Shown here piece after piece: positions 17,810 to 26,146 of a stretch of 64,000 bases of DNA. The translations under genes were made by a program, and so were the position numbers. Position 1 is the first letter of the stretch, and each line of letters begins with the position of its first letter. A model generated the notes under the pieces. It had not been told where the DNA came from. It did no database searches and was given only the letters and a program-made list of their open reading frames with translations. Origin of the DNA: Flavobacteriaceae bacterium EG-1 (GTDB lineage Bacteria; Bacteroidota; Bacteroidia; Flavobacteriales; Flavobacteriaceae); the NCBI RefSeq assembly GCF_009649685.1, contig NZ_WJPK01000001.1:500760-564759 (forward strand), read 5' to 3'.

Positions 17810-20425
17810 ATGAATGTTTCTCCAAATTCTGATATTACGGCTATTATAGCAATTAACAAAGAAAATGTTATTTATCAATTTAATAAAGGTGCCGAAATCT
17901 TGTTAGGATATTCTGCCTCTGATTTGATTGGTATGAAAAAAACCAATTTTTTCCTTGTAGAAGACGAATATCAGAAATTTCAGCAGGATATTGCTAAGCG
18001 CTATAACATTAATAATCCCAACTTTGATGCTTATCAAGTATTAGCCGATAATGATGATTACGATGCACGAGAATGGACGGTTACCAAAAAAGATGGCACC
18101 ACATTTAGAGCACACTCCACACTTACGGCATTAAAAACTGATACTGGAGAATGCATTGGTTTTATGCGAATTTTAAAAAATGTTGATGCACAAAAGAAAA
18201 TAGAGCGAGAATTATTGCGCAAAAATCATGTATTAAATGAGGCTGAAAAGCTTACAAAAATGGGGCATTGGCAATGGAACACCACAATAAATAAGGTGAC
18301 ATGGTCAAGTAATTTATTTAATATTTTTGAGGTTGATCCAAATCAAACTTTAAACTTTGATTCTTATTTTAATTTCGTACATCCAGATGATAAGGAAACT
18401 GTTCAATTATCATTTGATAAGTCTAGAGAAGATAAAGTTTTTTATGAATTACTTCATAGAATTGTAACAACGAGTGGAAAACTAAAAACGATTCAATTAC
18501 TAGGCGAGGTTTTAACAGATGAATCTGGAAATGTAGTGGAGTTAATTGGCACTTGTCAAGATGTTACCCAACAGCGCATGGCCGAAATAAAGTTTAGAGG
18601 TCTGTTAGAATCGGCCCCAGATGCCATGGTAATTGTTAATGAAGATGGAAAAATACAATTAATAAATAAACAAGCGGAAAAACTATTTGGTTATTCATCT
18701 GAAGAACTTATTGGTAAAGAAGTTGATTTGTTAATTCCGATCAAATATAAACCTGATAAAGAAAGAGATCTTGACGAGTTTTTTAACAATGCTATGCCAA
18801 GAAAAATGGATGATGATAATGAAGTATATGGTCTTCATAAAACTGGTAGGGAAATACCACTGCAAATAAGTTTAAGTCCTTTAAAAACAGAAGAAGGTAT
18901 TTTAGTTTCTGCTGCCATCAGAGATATAACACTCCAAAAAAAGATTGAAACAGACCTTTTACGTAAGAATCATATTTTAAATAAAGCGGAAAGGCTAACA
19001 AGCATTGGGAGTTGGATATGGAATACCGTTAACAGTGATGTTACCTTTTCAAATAATCTGTACCGTATTTTCGAAATTGATTCTAATGAAGTTTTAAACT
19101 TCGATTCGTATTTAAACTGTGTTCATCCAGATGATAAAGAAATGGTAGACATTTCAATAGCTAAATCTATAGAAGATAATCTTTTTCATGATTTGCTCCA
19201 TCGGATTATAACTACAAGCGGTAAAGTTAAAATGGTTCAAATTTTCGGAGAGGTAATTTCCGATAATGCAGGTCAAGTCATTGAATTTATGGGCACTTGT
19301 CAAGATGTTACCCAACAGCGCATGGCCGAAATAAAGTTTAGAGGTCTGTTAGAATCGGCCCCGGATGCCATGGTAATTGTTAATGAACATGGAAAAATAC
19401 AATTAATAAATAAACAAGCGGAAAAACTATTTGGTTATACTCCTGAGGAATTAAAAAATAAACCTGTGGAAGTATTAATACCAGAAAGTGAAGTTGATGA
19501 ACACAGTAATCATCGAAAAATGTTTTATAAAATGCCTAAAACTAGAAAGATGGGCGAGGGACAAGAATTATTTGGCAATAACAAAAAGGGCAAAAAAATT
19601 CCGATACAAATAAGTCTAAGTCCTTTAAAAACAGAAGAAGGTCTATTAGTTTCTGCGGCTATTAGAGATATTACAATTCAAAAAAAGGCGGAAAAGAAAA
19701 TTCTAGAAGCAAAAGAAGGTTTAGAAGTTTTGGCCAGTAAACTTACTTTTCAAAATACGCAACTGGCAGACTTTGCTCATATTACATCCCATAATTTAAG
19801 AGCTCCAGTAAGTAATTTAAATACATTAATTGAATTTTATAAAACCTCTGAAACAGAAGAAGAAAGGAGAGGCTTATTCGAAAAAATTGAAATAGTAATT
19901 AAGCATTTAACAGAGACTCTTAATACCTTAATTCAGGCATTAAAGACAAAAAGTGAAACTACTGTGGAAAAGGAAAAGCTTGAATTTTCAGAAATTTTAG
20001 ATAAAACAAAAGAAATTTTAACTGGTCAAATATTAGCCAGCGAAGCAAAAATTAGCACTGATTTTTCAAAATATCCAAATATAACCTACAATAAGGTTTA
20101 TTTGGAAAGTATTTTTCTAAATTTACTTAGCAATTCAATAAAGTATAAATCTGAAGATAGAATACCAGAAATTTTTATTCAGTCGCTTGTAGAAGACGGT
20201 TTACTTAAACTAAAATTTAAGGACAATGGTCTTGGAATTAATTTAAAACGACATGGTCAAAAGGTATTTGGTTTAAACAAGGTTTTTCATAGACATAAAG
20301 ATGCTAAAGGAGTTGGGCTATTTATGACAAAAGTGCAAATTGAATCTATGGGTGGTGAAATTACAGTAGAAAGTGAAGTTAATGTAGGTTCTACATTTAA
20401 AATTAATTTTAATGAGAAAAGATGA
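17810..20425 (+). CDS. Multi-PAS sensor histidine kinase
   Basis: An 871-residue soluble sensor kinase. I prefer the ATG at 17810 (MNVSPNSD) over the TTG two codons earlier. Five PAS-type domains run from about residue 8 to 625. Domains 2 and 4 are PAS_3-like (each with VHPDDKE), domains 3 and 5 begin with the same EIKFRGLLESAPDAMVIVN stretch, so the 2+3 module is duplicated as 4+5. The kinase core follows: His661 in SHNLRAPVSNL, N-box LLSNSIKYK, DNGLGI, and GVGLFMTK. No membrane segments are present, so it senses a cytoplasmic signal, perhaps redox or light through PAS cofactors. Its last codons overlap the receiver gene (ATGA), indicating a pair. Confidence 0.9.
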   Translation: MNVSPNSDITAIIAINKENVIYQFNKGAEILLGYSASDLIGMKKTNFFLVEDEYQKFQQDIAKRYNINNPNFDAYQVLADNDDYDAREWTVTKKDGTTFRAHSTLTALKTDTGECIGFMRILKNVDAQKKIERELLRKNHVLNEAEKLTKMGHWQWNTTINKVTWSSNLFNIFEVDPNQTLNFDSYFNFVHPDDKETVQLSFDKSREDKVFYELLHRIVTTSGKLKTIQLLGEVLTDESGNVVELIGTCQDVTQQRMAEIKFRGLLESAPDAMVIVNEDGKIQLINKQAEKLFGYSSEELIGKEVDLLIPIKYKPDKERDLDEFFNNAMPRKMDDDNEVYGLHKTGREIPLQISLSPLKTEEGILVSAAIRDITLQKKIETDLLRKNHILNKAERLTSIGSWIWNTVNSDVTFSNNLYRIFEIDSNEVLNFDSYLNCVHPDDKEMVDISIAKSIEDNLFHDLLHRIITTSGKVKMVQIFGEVISDNAGQVIEFMGTCQDVTQQRMAEIKFRGLLESAPDAMVIVNEHGKIQLINKQAEKLFGYTPEELKNKPVEVLIPESEVDEHSNHRKMFYKMPKTRKMGEGQELFGNNKKGKKIPIQISLSPLKTEEGLLVSAAIRDITIQKKAEKKILEAKEGLEVLASKLTFQNTQLADFAHITSHNLRAPVSNLNTLIEFYKTSETEEERRGLFEKIEIVIKHLTETLNTLIQALKTKSETTVEKEKLEFSEILDKTKEILTGQILASEAKISTDFSKYPNITYNKVYLESIFLNLLSNSIKYKSEDRIPEIFIQSLVEDGLLKLKFKDNGLGINLKRHGQKVFGLNKVFHRHKDAKGVGLFMTKVQIESMGGEITVESEVNVGSTFKINFNEKR
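18548..18694 (+). repeat. Direct repeat copy 1 inside the PAS kinase
   Basis: These 147 bases recur 744 nt (248 codons) later with only two mismatches. They encode the end of one PAS_3 domain and the start of the next PAS domain. The flanking parts of the duplicated module are much more diverged at DNA level. Confidence 0.92.
19292..19438 (+). repeat. Direct repeat copy 2 inside the PAS kinase
   Basis: Second copy of the 147-bp repeat. It differs from copy 1 by one silent change in the ESAPDA codons and by one substitution that changes Asp to His in the VNEDGK/VNEHGK segment. Confidence 0.92.
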
Positions 20426-20829
20426 AAGGAAAATTAAGCTTTTGTATAGTAGATGATGATGATATTTACCAATTTACCATTAAGAAAACTATAAAATCTC
20501 TCAATCTTGCCGCAAATGTCTTAGCATTTTACGATGGTGAAGAGGCATTGAATTTTATGATTGAGAATCTAAATAATAATAAAGAGCTACCAGATATTAT
20601 CTTGCTCGATATTAATATGCCAATAATGGACGGTTTTCAATTTATGGAAGAATACATAAAGATAATGCCGAAATTGGGAAAAAAAATAACCATTTACATG
20701 GTTTCTTCTTCAGTAGATCCTACAGATATTGAGCGAGCAAAAAAGATTAGTGAAATATCAGATTATATTATAAAACCTATCGAACCTCACCAATTAGAGT
20801 TTATTGTAGAAAGAATACAAAAAGGATAA
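20422..20829 (+). CDS. Stand-alone response regulator receiver protein
   Basis: A 135-residue single-domain receiver without output domain. The acidic pocket is VDDDD (residues 10-14), the phospho-acceptor is Asp63 in ILLDINMPIMDG, the switch Ser/Thr is in YMVSSS and the conserved Lys is in YIIKPI. The ATG overlaps the kinase stop codon, so it is translationally coupled and is the likely phosphoryl acceptor of that kinase. Lacking a DNA-binding part, it must act by protein contact or pass the phosphoryl group on. Confidence 0.93.
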   Translation: MKGKLSFCIVDDDDIYQFTIKKTIKSLNLAANVLAFYDGEEALNFMIENLNNNKELPDIILLDINMPIMDGFQFMEEYIKIMPKLGKKITIYMVSSSVDPTDIERAKKISEISDYIIKPIEPHQLEFIVERIQKG

Positions 20830-20838
20830 GACTGAATC

Positions 20839-20876
20839 TTATAATTTAACTGTTTCAAAACCTTTATAAATTATAA
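20839..20876. terminator. Possible bidirectional terminator between receiver and terC
   Basis: TTATAATTT (20839-20847) pairs with AAATTATAA (20868-20876) over a 20-nt loop, between two convergent genes. It contains only A-T pairs and lacks a clean T-run, so it is weak. Confidence 0.3.
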
Positions 20877-20900
20877 TAAACTTGGTAGGTATCTTTTGAT

Positions 20901-21719
20901 TTATTCTTCAGACGAAATTTCTTTAATTTCCGATTTTGTATTTTTTTTCATTCTTAGATCTAAGAACTCAACTAAAAGCGAAAATGCAATTGCAAAATAG
21001 AGATATCCCTTCGGTATCGTGCCTACTTCATTTCCAAAAACGACTACATGACCTATATGTGCTGCCTCTGCAATAAGCATAAATCCGATTAAAATCAAAA
21101 ATGAAAGTCCTAATATTTGAATAGATGGATGTTTGTTTACAAAATTTCCAACCGGATTTGCAAATAACATCATTATTACCACAGAAATTACAACTGCTAT
21201 AATCATTAGTATAAGGGCGTCATTAGGATTAGGCGATATTCCATTTGTCATACCTATGGCAGTTAAAATTGAATCGAAAGAAAAAACAATGTTGATCATT
21301 GTTATTTGAATTATAGCTTTAGTTAATGAAGTAGACCTTGATTTTTTTACTTCAACTTCATCATGTCCTTTATGCTCTACTTTTTCATGAATTTCACGTG
21401 TACTCTTATAAAGTAAAAATAATCCTCCTAAAAATAAGATAAGTGCCTGTCCGCTAATACCACCAGAAATCCATGATTCATCAAAAATTAAAAAAGGTTT
21501 TTTCATAGCTGTAAGCCATGTAATTCCAAATAAAAGAACAATGCGCATTACCATAGCTAGAATTAGACCAATATTTGTTGCTTTCTTTCTTTGAATTGGC
21601 TCCAGTTTTCCAGCAGCAATAGAGATAAATATAATATTATCAATACCAAGAACAATTTCTAAAAATGTTAATGTTAATAGTGCAATCCATGCATCTGGGT
21701 TAGCAAAAATTTCAAACAT
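20901..21719 (-). CDS. TerC family integral membrane protein
   Basis: A 272-residue protein with about seven to eight membrane helices. It has the TerC signatures EIVLGIDNIIFISIAAG near the N-terminus and VFSFDSILTAIGMT in the middle, each with a buried Asp that is thought to bind or move metal ions. Family members are linked to tellurite resistance and, more recently, to manganese export and metal loading of exported proteins. A cytoplasmic charged loop (about residues 112-135) separates two halves. The gene directly follows the small lipoprotein gene (3 nt gap) on the minus strand. The substrate here is unproven. Confidence 0.9.
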   Translation of the reverse strand: MFEIFANPDAWIALLTLTFLEIVLGIDNIIFISIAAGKLEPIQRKKATNIGLILAMVMRIVLLFGITWLTAMKKPFLIFDESWISGGISGQALILFLGGLFLLYKSTREIHEKVEHKGHDEVEVKKSRSTSLTKAIIQITMINIVFSFDSILTAIGMTNGISPNPNDALILMIIAVVISVVIMMLFANPVGNFVNKHPSIQILGLSFLILIGFMLIAEAAHIGHVVVFGNEVGTIPKGYLYFAIAFSLLVEFLDLRMKKNTKSEIKEISSEE

Positions 21720-21722
21720 GGT

Positions 21723-22100
21723 TTATTTGGTTTTGATGGCTGTTCCTTTAGATTTAGTCTTGCTATTTCCAACAATACTAAACTCAAATGTATAAGAATT
21801 ATCGGTGGTTGTCAAAATTTTAATATGTACAGGTTTTTCTTCTGCCATACTTTTTGGGTTTATTTTCTTAACAATGTACTCGCAATCATTTACCCAACGT
21901 ACCGATGAACTATCTATTTTACCATCATAAAATTCAATACTAAGATCATTGTCTCGTGTGAAGACTCCAGTTTTCGTAACACTATCAACTACATAGTCAA
22001 ATTTAAATTTGCCATTTTTAAAATCTTTGCAGTTTCTTTCTGGTTGATAACATGAAGTAAAAATCAATAAAAGAAAAATACTAGAGGTATATCGAATCAT
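21723..22100 (-). CDS. Small conserved lipoprotein of unknown function
   Basis: A 125-residue predicted lipoprotein with signal MIRYTSSIFLLLIFTSC (lipobox Cys17), then a small beta-rich domain with Cys at CKDF and CEYIVKK, perhaps a disulfide. I remember close relatives in Flavobacteriia that databases label DNA topoisomerase IV; nothing in this protein supports that name. It lies 3 nt upstream of terC on the same strand, so the two are probably co-transcribed. It is divergent from the M14 peptidase gene. Confidence 0.75.
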   Translation of the reverse strand: MIRYTSSIFLLLIFTSCYQPERNCKDFKNGKFKFDYVVDSVTKTGVFTRDNDLSIEFYDGKIDSSSVRWVNDCEYIVKKINPKSMAEEKPVHIKILTTTDNSYTFEFSIVGNSKTKSKGTAIKTK

Positions 22101-22176
22101 GTGGTAAAAATAATGAAAATAGTAACTATAGTTTTGTCATAAATCGCAAAAAATCAATTAAGCACTCAAATTAGAA

Positions 22177-22208
22177 TTGTTATATAACTAGATTTAAAAG
22201 TACATTTG
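22177..22208 (+). promoter_or_regulatory. Bacteroidota-type promoter of the M14 peptidase gene
   Basis: TTG at 22177-22179, a 21-nt spacer and TACATTTG at 22201-22208 match TTG-N(17-23)-TAnnTTTG. The ATG at 22229 would follow a leader of about 15 nt. Confidence 0.6.
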
Positions 22209-22228
22209 TTCTAACTAGTTTAACACTT

Positions 22229-23344
22229 ATGATTGACAATATTAATTACGCCGATATTAAAGTAGCCAGTGTTTTTGGTCGCTATATAACTAATGGATCG
22301 ATACAAGATGTTTTAGCAAATCTTAATGAATCATTCCGAGTAGAAACTATAGGGAAATCAGTTCTTCAAAGACCTATAAAAAGTATAACTATTGGTAATG
22401 GTGAAAAGCGAATATTAATGTGGTCGCAAATGCATGGCAATGAATCGACCACAACCAAGGCGATATTAGATTTGTTAAATTATCTCAAAATCAACGAACA
22501 AGAATCTCAGGAATTATTAAAGAACTGTACACTAAAGATAATACCAATTCTTAGTCCAGATGGTGCTGCTGCTTATACTAGAATAAACGCCAACGAAGTT
22601 GACTTGAATCGTGATGCACAAGATTTAACACAACCAGAAAGCATAGTATTGCGAGAAACATTTAATCTTTTTAAGCCTAATTATGCTTTTAATTTACACG
22701 GGCAACGTACCTTTTACAATGTGGGTAATACTAATAAATCGGCTACCGTTTCATTTTTATCCCCTTCGGTTGATATAGAAAGAAAACTTACGAAACCTCG
22801 TAAGATTGCTATGCAAATAATTGTTGCTATGAATGAAATGTTGCAGAATTATATACCTGGTGGTGTGGGCAGGTATGACGATGGCTTTAATTTAAACTGT
22901 GTTGGTGACACTTTTCAAAGCTTAAATTGCCCAACAATCTTATTTGAAGCAGGTCATTATGAAAATGACTACGATAGAGAAATAGTTAGGCATTTTATTT
23001 TTAATTCACTTATAACAGCAATTTCTACTATTAGTTTTAATACCATTTCGAATTTTAAATATGAAGATTACTTTAAAATTCCAGAAAACGGCAAGCAATT
23101 TTATGATGTAATTATAAAAAACATTCAATTTTACAATCCAGAATTAAAAGATTTAGGTTCAGTTGGAGTTCAATTTACAGAGGTTTTAGAAGAAAATAAA
23201 GTTGTTTTTAAGCCAAAAATTGAGAAGGTAGGAGCATTAAATGGATTCTTCGGACATAAAGTTTATGATTGCTCAATTGAGAGCCAACTAACTGAATTAA
23301 AGCAAGAAACAGAACTTTGTAAATTAGTTAACAGTAAATTATAA
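22229..23344 (+). CDS. M14-family zinc carboxypeptidase-like protein
   Basis: A 371-residue metallopeptidase-fold protein without a signal peptide, hence cytoplasmic. The zinc ligands are visible: His69 and Glu72 in MHGNES, and His157 in FNLHGQR. The RINANEVDLNRD segment supplies the substrate-binding Arg/Asn, and the catalytic Glu is likely in LFEAGHYEND (about residue 245). This suits the succinylglutamate-desuccinylase/carboxypeptidase superfamily; some members cleave amide bonds of modified amino acids or peptidoglycan peptides. The C-terminal 110 residues form an extra beta domain. Substrate unknown. It has its own promoter and is followed by lrp. Confidence 0.88.
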   Translation: MIDNINYADIKVASVFGRYITNGSIQDVLANLNESFRVETIGKSVLQRPIKSITIGNGEKRILMWSQMHGNESTTTKAILDLLNYLKINEQESQELLKNCTLKIIPILSPDGAAAYTRINANEVDLNRDAQDLTQPESIVLRETFNLFKPNYAFNLHGQRTFYNVGNTNKSATVSFLSPSVDIERKLTKPRKIAMQIIVAMNEMLQNYIPGGVGRYDDGFNLNCVGDTFQSLNCPTILFEAGHYENDYDREIVRHFIFNSLITAISTISFNTISNFKYEDYFKIPENGKQFYDVIIKNIQFYNPELKDLGSVGVQFTEVLEENKVVFKPKIEKVGALNGFFGHKVYDCSIESQLTELKQETELCKLVNSKL

Positions 23345-23422
23345 TTAATTTAAGAATTGTTTAATTTGTTACATAATAAATAGAAAATTCGTCAAATAAT
23401 TAAATTTTATTTCATTATTACT

Positions 23423-23430
23423 TACTTTTG
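23423..23430 (+). promoter_or_regulatory. -7 promoter element of the Lrp-type regulator
   Basis: TACTTTTG matches TAnnTTTG 17 nt before the ATG at 23448. No convincing -33 TTG lies at the expected distance. Confidence 0.42.
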
Positions 23431-23447
23431 CAAAAAATAATTCGATT

Positions 23448-23927
23448 ATGGCCAAAGTAAAATTGGACGAAATAGACCATCAGATTCTAGATATGTTGAT
23501 TGACAACACTAGAACCCCCTTTACGGATATTGCAAAAAAACTGTTGATTTCGGCAGGTACAGTCCATGTACGTGTTAAAAAAATGGAAGAAGCAGGAATT
23601 ATTAGAGGCTCCTCATTAACCTTAGACTATATAAAACTAGGTTATGCGTTTATTGCATATGTTGGAATCTTCCTAGAAAAAACGCATCAAACTAAATTTG
23701 TTTTAGAACGATTAAATCAAATACCATATGTGACTGTTGCACATATTACAACGGGTAAATTCAATATCTTCTGTAAAATTAGAGCAAAAGATACTAATCA
23801 TGCCAAAAATATTATCTTTAAAATTGATGATATAGATGGTATTAGTCGTACCGAAACTATGATTTCTTTAGAGGAAAGCATTAACGATAAGAAGCGTTTA
23901 ATGCATACTATTTTTAATGAACTCTAA
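23448..23927 (+). CDS. Lrp/AsnC family transcriptional regulator
   Basis: A 159-residue feast/famine regulator. The N-terminal winged helix (about residues 5-60: DEIDHQILDMLIDNTRTPF, then SAGTVHVRVKKME) binds DNA, and the C-terminal RAM/ActD domain (about 65-150) binds an amino acid and builds octamers. It is close in type to the Lrp-like proteins next to amino-acid catabolic genes; alanine and proline dehydrogenase genes lie 3-5 kb away, but a regulatory link is only a guess. It starts 104 nt after the peptidase gene with its own -7 element and is followed 12 nt later by a DinB gene. Confidence 0.93.
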   Translation: MAKVKLDEIDHQILDMLIDNTRTPFTDIAKKLLISAGTVHVRVKKMEEAGIIRGSSLTLDYIKLGYAFIAYVGIFLEKTHQTKFVLERLNQIPYVTVAHITTGKFNIFCKIRAKDTNHAKNIIFKIDDIDGISRTETMISLEESINDKKRLMHTIFNEL

Positions 23928-23939
23928 GTAAAATAATTA

Positions 23940-24455
23940 ATGAGAAAGTCTGAATTAGAGGTTGGTGATTGCAATTCTTTTTTTCAGACTTACTTAAATA
24001 CGTTAGCTGACGTAACTTTATTGGATATTCTTAAGAAGCAATTGCAAAATTTCCCGCAATTTATAGAGAGTCTTCCTGATGCAAAATTACATTATGCATA
24101 TGATGAAGGTAAATGGACGATTGCAGAAGTTCTTTTGCATATTATAGATACGGAAAGAGTTTTTCAATATCGCGCCTTACGAATTGCTAGAGGAGATAAA
24201 ACACCGCTACCTGGTTTTGAACAAAATGATTACGTTCCGAATTCATTTGCAGACCGTCGTTCTATAAAAAGTTTACTAGAGGAGTATATCATTGTAAGAA
24301 AATCAACAATTTCTCTTTTCAATCATTTTAATAGACAGACATTGCAATTAAAGGGTGTATCTAGTAATTCTGCAATAAGTGTGGCAGCAATTGGTTTTAT
24401 AATAGCTGGACATCAGAAACATCACAGAAATATTATTCGAGAAAGATATCTATAG
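23940..24455 (+). CDS. DinB superfamily protein
   Basis: A 171-residue four-helix-bundle protein of the DinB/YfiT type. The typical metal triad is visible: His in VLLHIIDTERVFQYR (helix 2), and His residues in GHQKHHRNIIRERYL near the C-terminus. The family includes thiol-dependent S-transferases (bacillithiol, mycothiol) as well as many uncharacterised members. It follows lrp after 12 nt and is probably in the same transcript. Its stop lies 4 nt from the stop of the convergent minus-strand gene. A second, divergent DinB-like gene lies in the his operon (50439-50954). Confidence 0.87.
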   Translation: MRKSELEVGDCNSFFQTYLNTLADVTLLDILKKQLQNFPQFIESLPDAKLHYAYDEGKWTIAEVLLHIIDTERVFQYRALRIARGDKTPLPGFEQNDYVPNSFADRRSIKSLLEEYIIVRKSTISLFNHFNRQTLQLKGVSSNSAISVAAIGFIIAGHQKHHRNIIRERYL

Positions 24456-24459
24456 CTAT

Positions 24460-24795
24460 TTATTCTAAGTCTGTTTCTTCCTCGTTATCGTTTTCTTGGC
24501 CCTGTTCAAACTCCATATCGGCAGATTCTACTTCTTCCAAAATTCGTGAAGAACTTGCTTCTAATTCGCGCTCAATTGTATCATCAAAAGTTGCTATAAA
24601 ATTGGCAAGGCTTTTACTGATTTTTACAAGGTAAAAAGTGTCATTGGTGATTAATTCAACTGCCTGCACATATTCACCACTCGCATTTTGAAAAGTAATA
24701 ATATCATCATCGCCGTATCCATCAGGATAAGTTTCAATTAATAAAGCGGCTAATTGATGGTCAAGCTTCTTGTAATCAATAAGTTTACGTAACAT
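24460..24795 (-). CDS. Conserved acidic protein of unknown function
   Basis: A 111-residue cytoplasmic protein. The first 75 residues look folded (IDYKKLDHQLAALLIETYP, DIITFQNASGEYVQAVEL, TFYLVKIS). The last 35 are strongly acidic and low in complexity (EEVESADMEFEQGQENDNEE). I remember homologues in Flavobacteriia labelled DNA primase, a name without support in the sequence. It is a single gene converging on dinB with a 4-nt gap, and no terminator separates them. Confidence 0.72.
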   Translation of the reverse strand: MLRKLIDYKKLDHQLAALLIETYPDGYGDDDIITFQNASGEYVQAVELITNDTFYLVKISKSLANFIATFDDTIERELEASSSRILEEVESADMEFEQGQENDNEEETDLE

Positions 24796-24964
24796 AATAG
24801 GTTTTTTTAATTCTGATTGCTCAGGTTATTTAAAATGTAAAATTTGGGTAATAAGCAACATGACTACTTTAAAACGGCAGGTGCTCCTTATTGAAAACTA
24901 AACTATGCTTTTTTAGCATTGGTTTTAATAAAGAGTTGTCAATGTCTAATTTTAGTATATGAAA

Positions 24965-26023
24965 TTAGAGATGTTTGTAGTAAGAAAATGCTTCAGAAAA
25001 TAAATTGGATTCAATTTTAACATCAATCTCCGTTTCACCAATACTTTTTAGAAGTACAAAATTGATATTGCCATGCGAATTCTTTTTATCAAATTTCAAT
25101 AGCGATAAAATAACCTCAATATCAGTTTCAGAGAAGTTAACTTTCTTATAACGAGACAAAAAGGTTCGTGAAATGTCATTAAGTGAAGTTTGAGACAATC
25201 CGGTAAGTACCTTAGATAAATAAGCTTCTAAAATCATTCCTATAGCAATAGCTTCTCCATGTAAAAGAGTATCCTTGCTATCATCTTCTAGGAAATGAGA
25301 TTCTATGGCATGCCCTAAAGTATGTCCGTAGTTAAGGGTTTTTCTACGGTTTTGCTCAGTTGGATCTTCCAATACCACTTCATTTTTAATAAGAACAGAA
25401 TCGTGGATCAGTGTATCCAAATTATCAAAGTCGGTAACAAGTTTTAATTTCTGCCAATAGGCATCACTCTCAATTAGTCCGTGTTTCAGCATTTCAGCAA
25501 AACCACTATGCAATTGCCGCTCCTCTAGAGTTTTAAGGAAAATTGGAACAACTAAAACCATTTGGGGTTGGTTAATTACGCCTATTTGGTTCTTTAGCAC
25601 ACCTAAATCTACACCAGTTTTTCCACCCACTGAAGCATCTACCATCGCAAGTAAAGTAGTTGGGATGTTAATGAAATTTATACCTCTTTTAAATGTAGAG
25701 GCAACAAAACCGCCCAAATCAGTTAAAACACCACCTCCAAGGTTAATCAACAAGCTTTTTCGGTCAGCATTTAAATTACTTAAGTCATTCCAAACCTGCA
25801 TGCAAGTTTCAATATTCTTATGAATTTCACCAGATGTAATTTTTAAAAGAATAAACTCAAAATTCACTTTATCCTTAAAATGTGGTAAACAATGGGTTTC
25901 AGTGTTCTCATCAACAAGTACAAATATTTTAGAATATGAGTTTAACGAAATATGATTATGAAGCTCAGTAAAAGCTTGTTCATTAAAATGTACTGCCGAA
26001 GATTCGGTAACAATAGACTCCAT
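24965..26023 (-). CDS. aroB: 3-dehydroquinate synthase
   Basis: A 352-residue enzyme that converts DAHP to 3-dehydroquinate, the second step of the shikimate pathway, using NAD and a divalent metal. Seen: the NAD-binding GGGVLTDLGGFVAST, the INIPTTLLAMVDASVGGKTGVDLG region (given here in parts: PTTLLAMVD, GGKTGVDLG), and the metal ligands Glu in GFAEMLKHGLI and His in YGHTLGHAIE plus a later LHGEAIAIGM. Length is typical. It is transcribed away from the divergent proline dehydrogenase gene. Confidence 0.96.
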   Translation of the reverse strand: MESIVTESSAVHFNEQAFTELHNHISLNSYSKIFVLVDENTETHCLPHFKDKVNFEFILLKITSGEIHKNIETCMQVWNDLSNLNADRKSLLINLGGGVLTDLGGFVASTFKRGINFINIPTTLLAMVDASVGGKTGVDLGVLKNQIGVINQPQMVLVVPIFLKTLEERQLHSGFAEMLKHGLIESDAYWQKLKLVTDFDNLDTLIHDSVLIKNEVVLEDPTEQNRRKTLNYGHTLGHAIESHFLEDDSKDTLLHGEAIAIGMILEAYLSKVLTGLSQTSLNDISRTFLSRYKKVNFSETDIEVILSLLKFDKKNSHGNINFVLLKSIGETEIDVKIESNLFSEAFSYYKHL

Positions 26024-26116
26024 TTTTATTTGCTTTATTGGATTTGCTAGATTTTTAAATCTTGATTACTGCAAAATAAAGGTAAATAATTAGCAAAAGA
26101 ATATATTTTCTGTCTT

Positions 26117-26124
26117 TATCTTTA
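26117..26124 (+). promoter_or_regulatory. Near-consensus -7 element of the proline dehydrogenase gene
   Basis: TATCTTTA differs from TAnnTTTG at the last base. It lies 22 nt before the ATG at 26147 and would place the transcription start downstream of the alternative TTG codon at 26129, which supports the ATG. Confidence 0.35.
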
Positions 26125-26146
26125 CTGCTTGTATAAAACAGTTAAA

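Noticed and set aside
21723-22100. Naming the small lipoprotein as DNA topoisomerase IV
   Set aside because: I remember that label on homologues, but the protein is a 125-residue lipoprotein without any topoisomerase motif.
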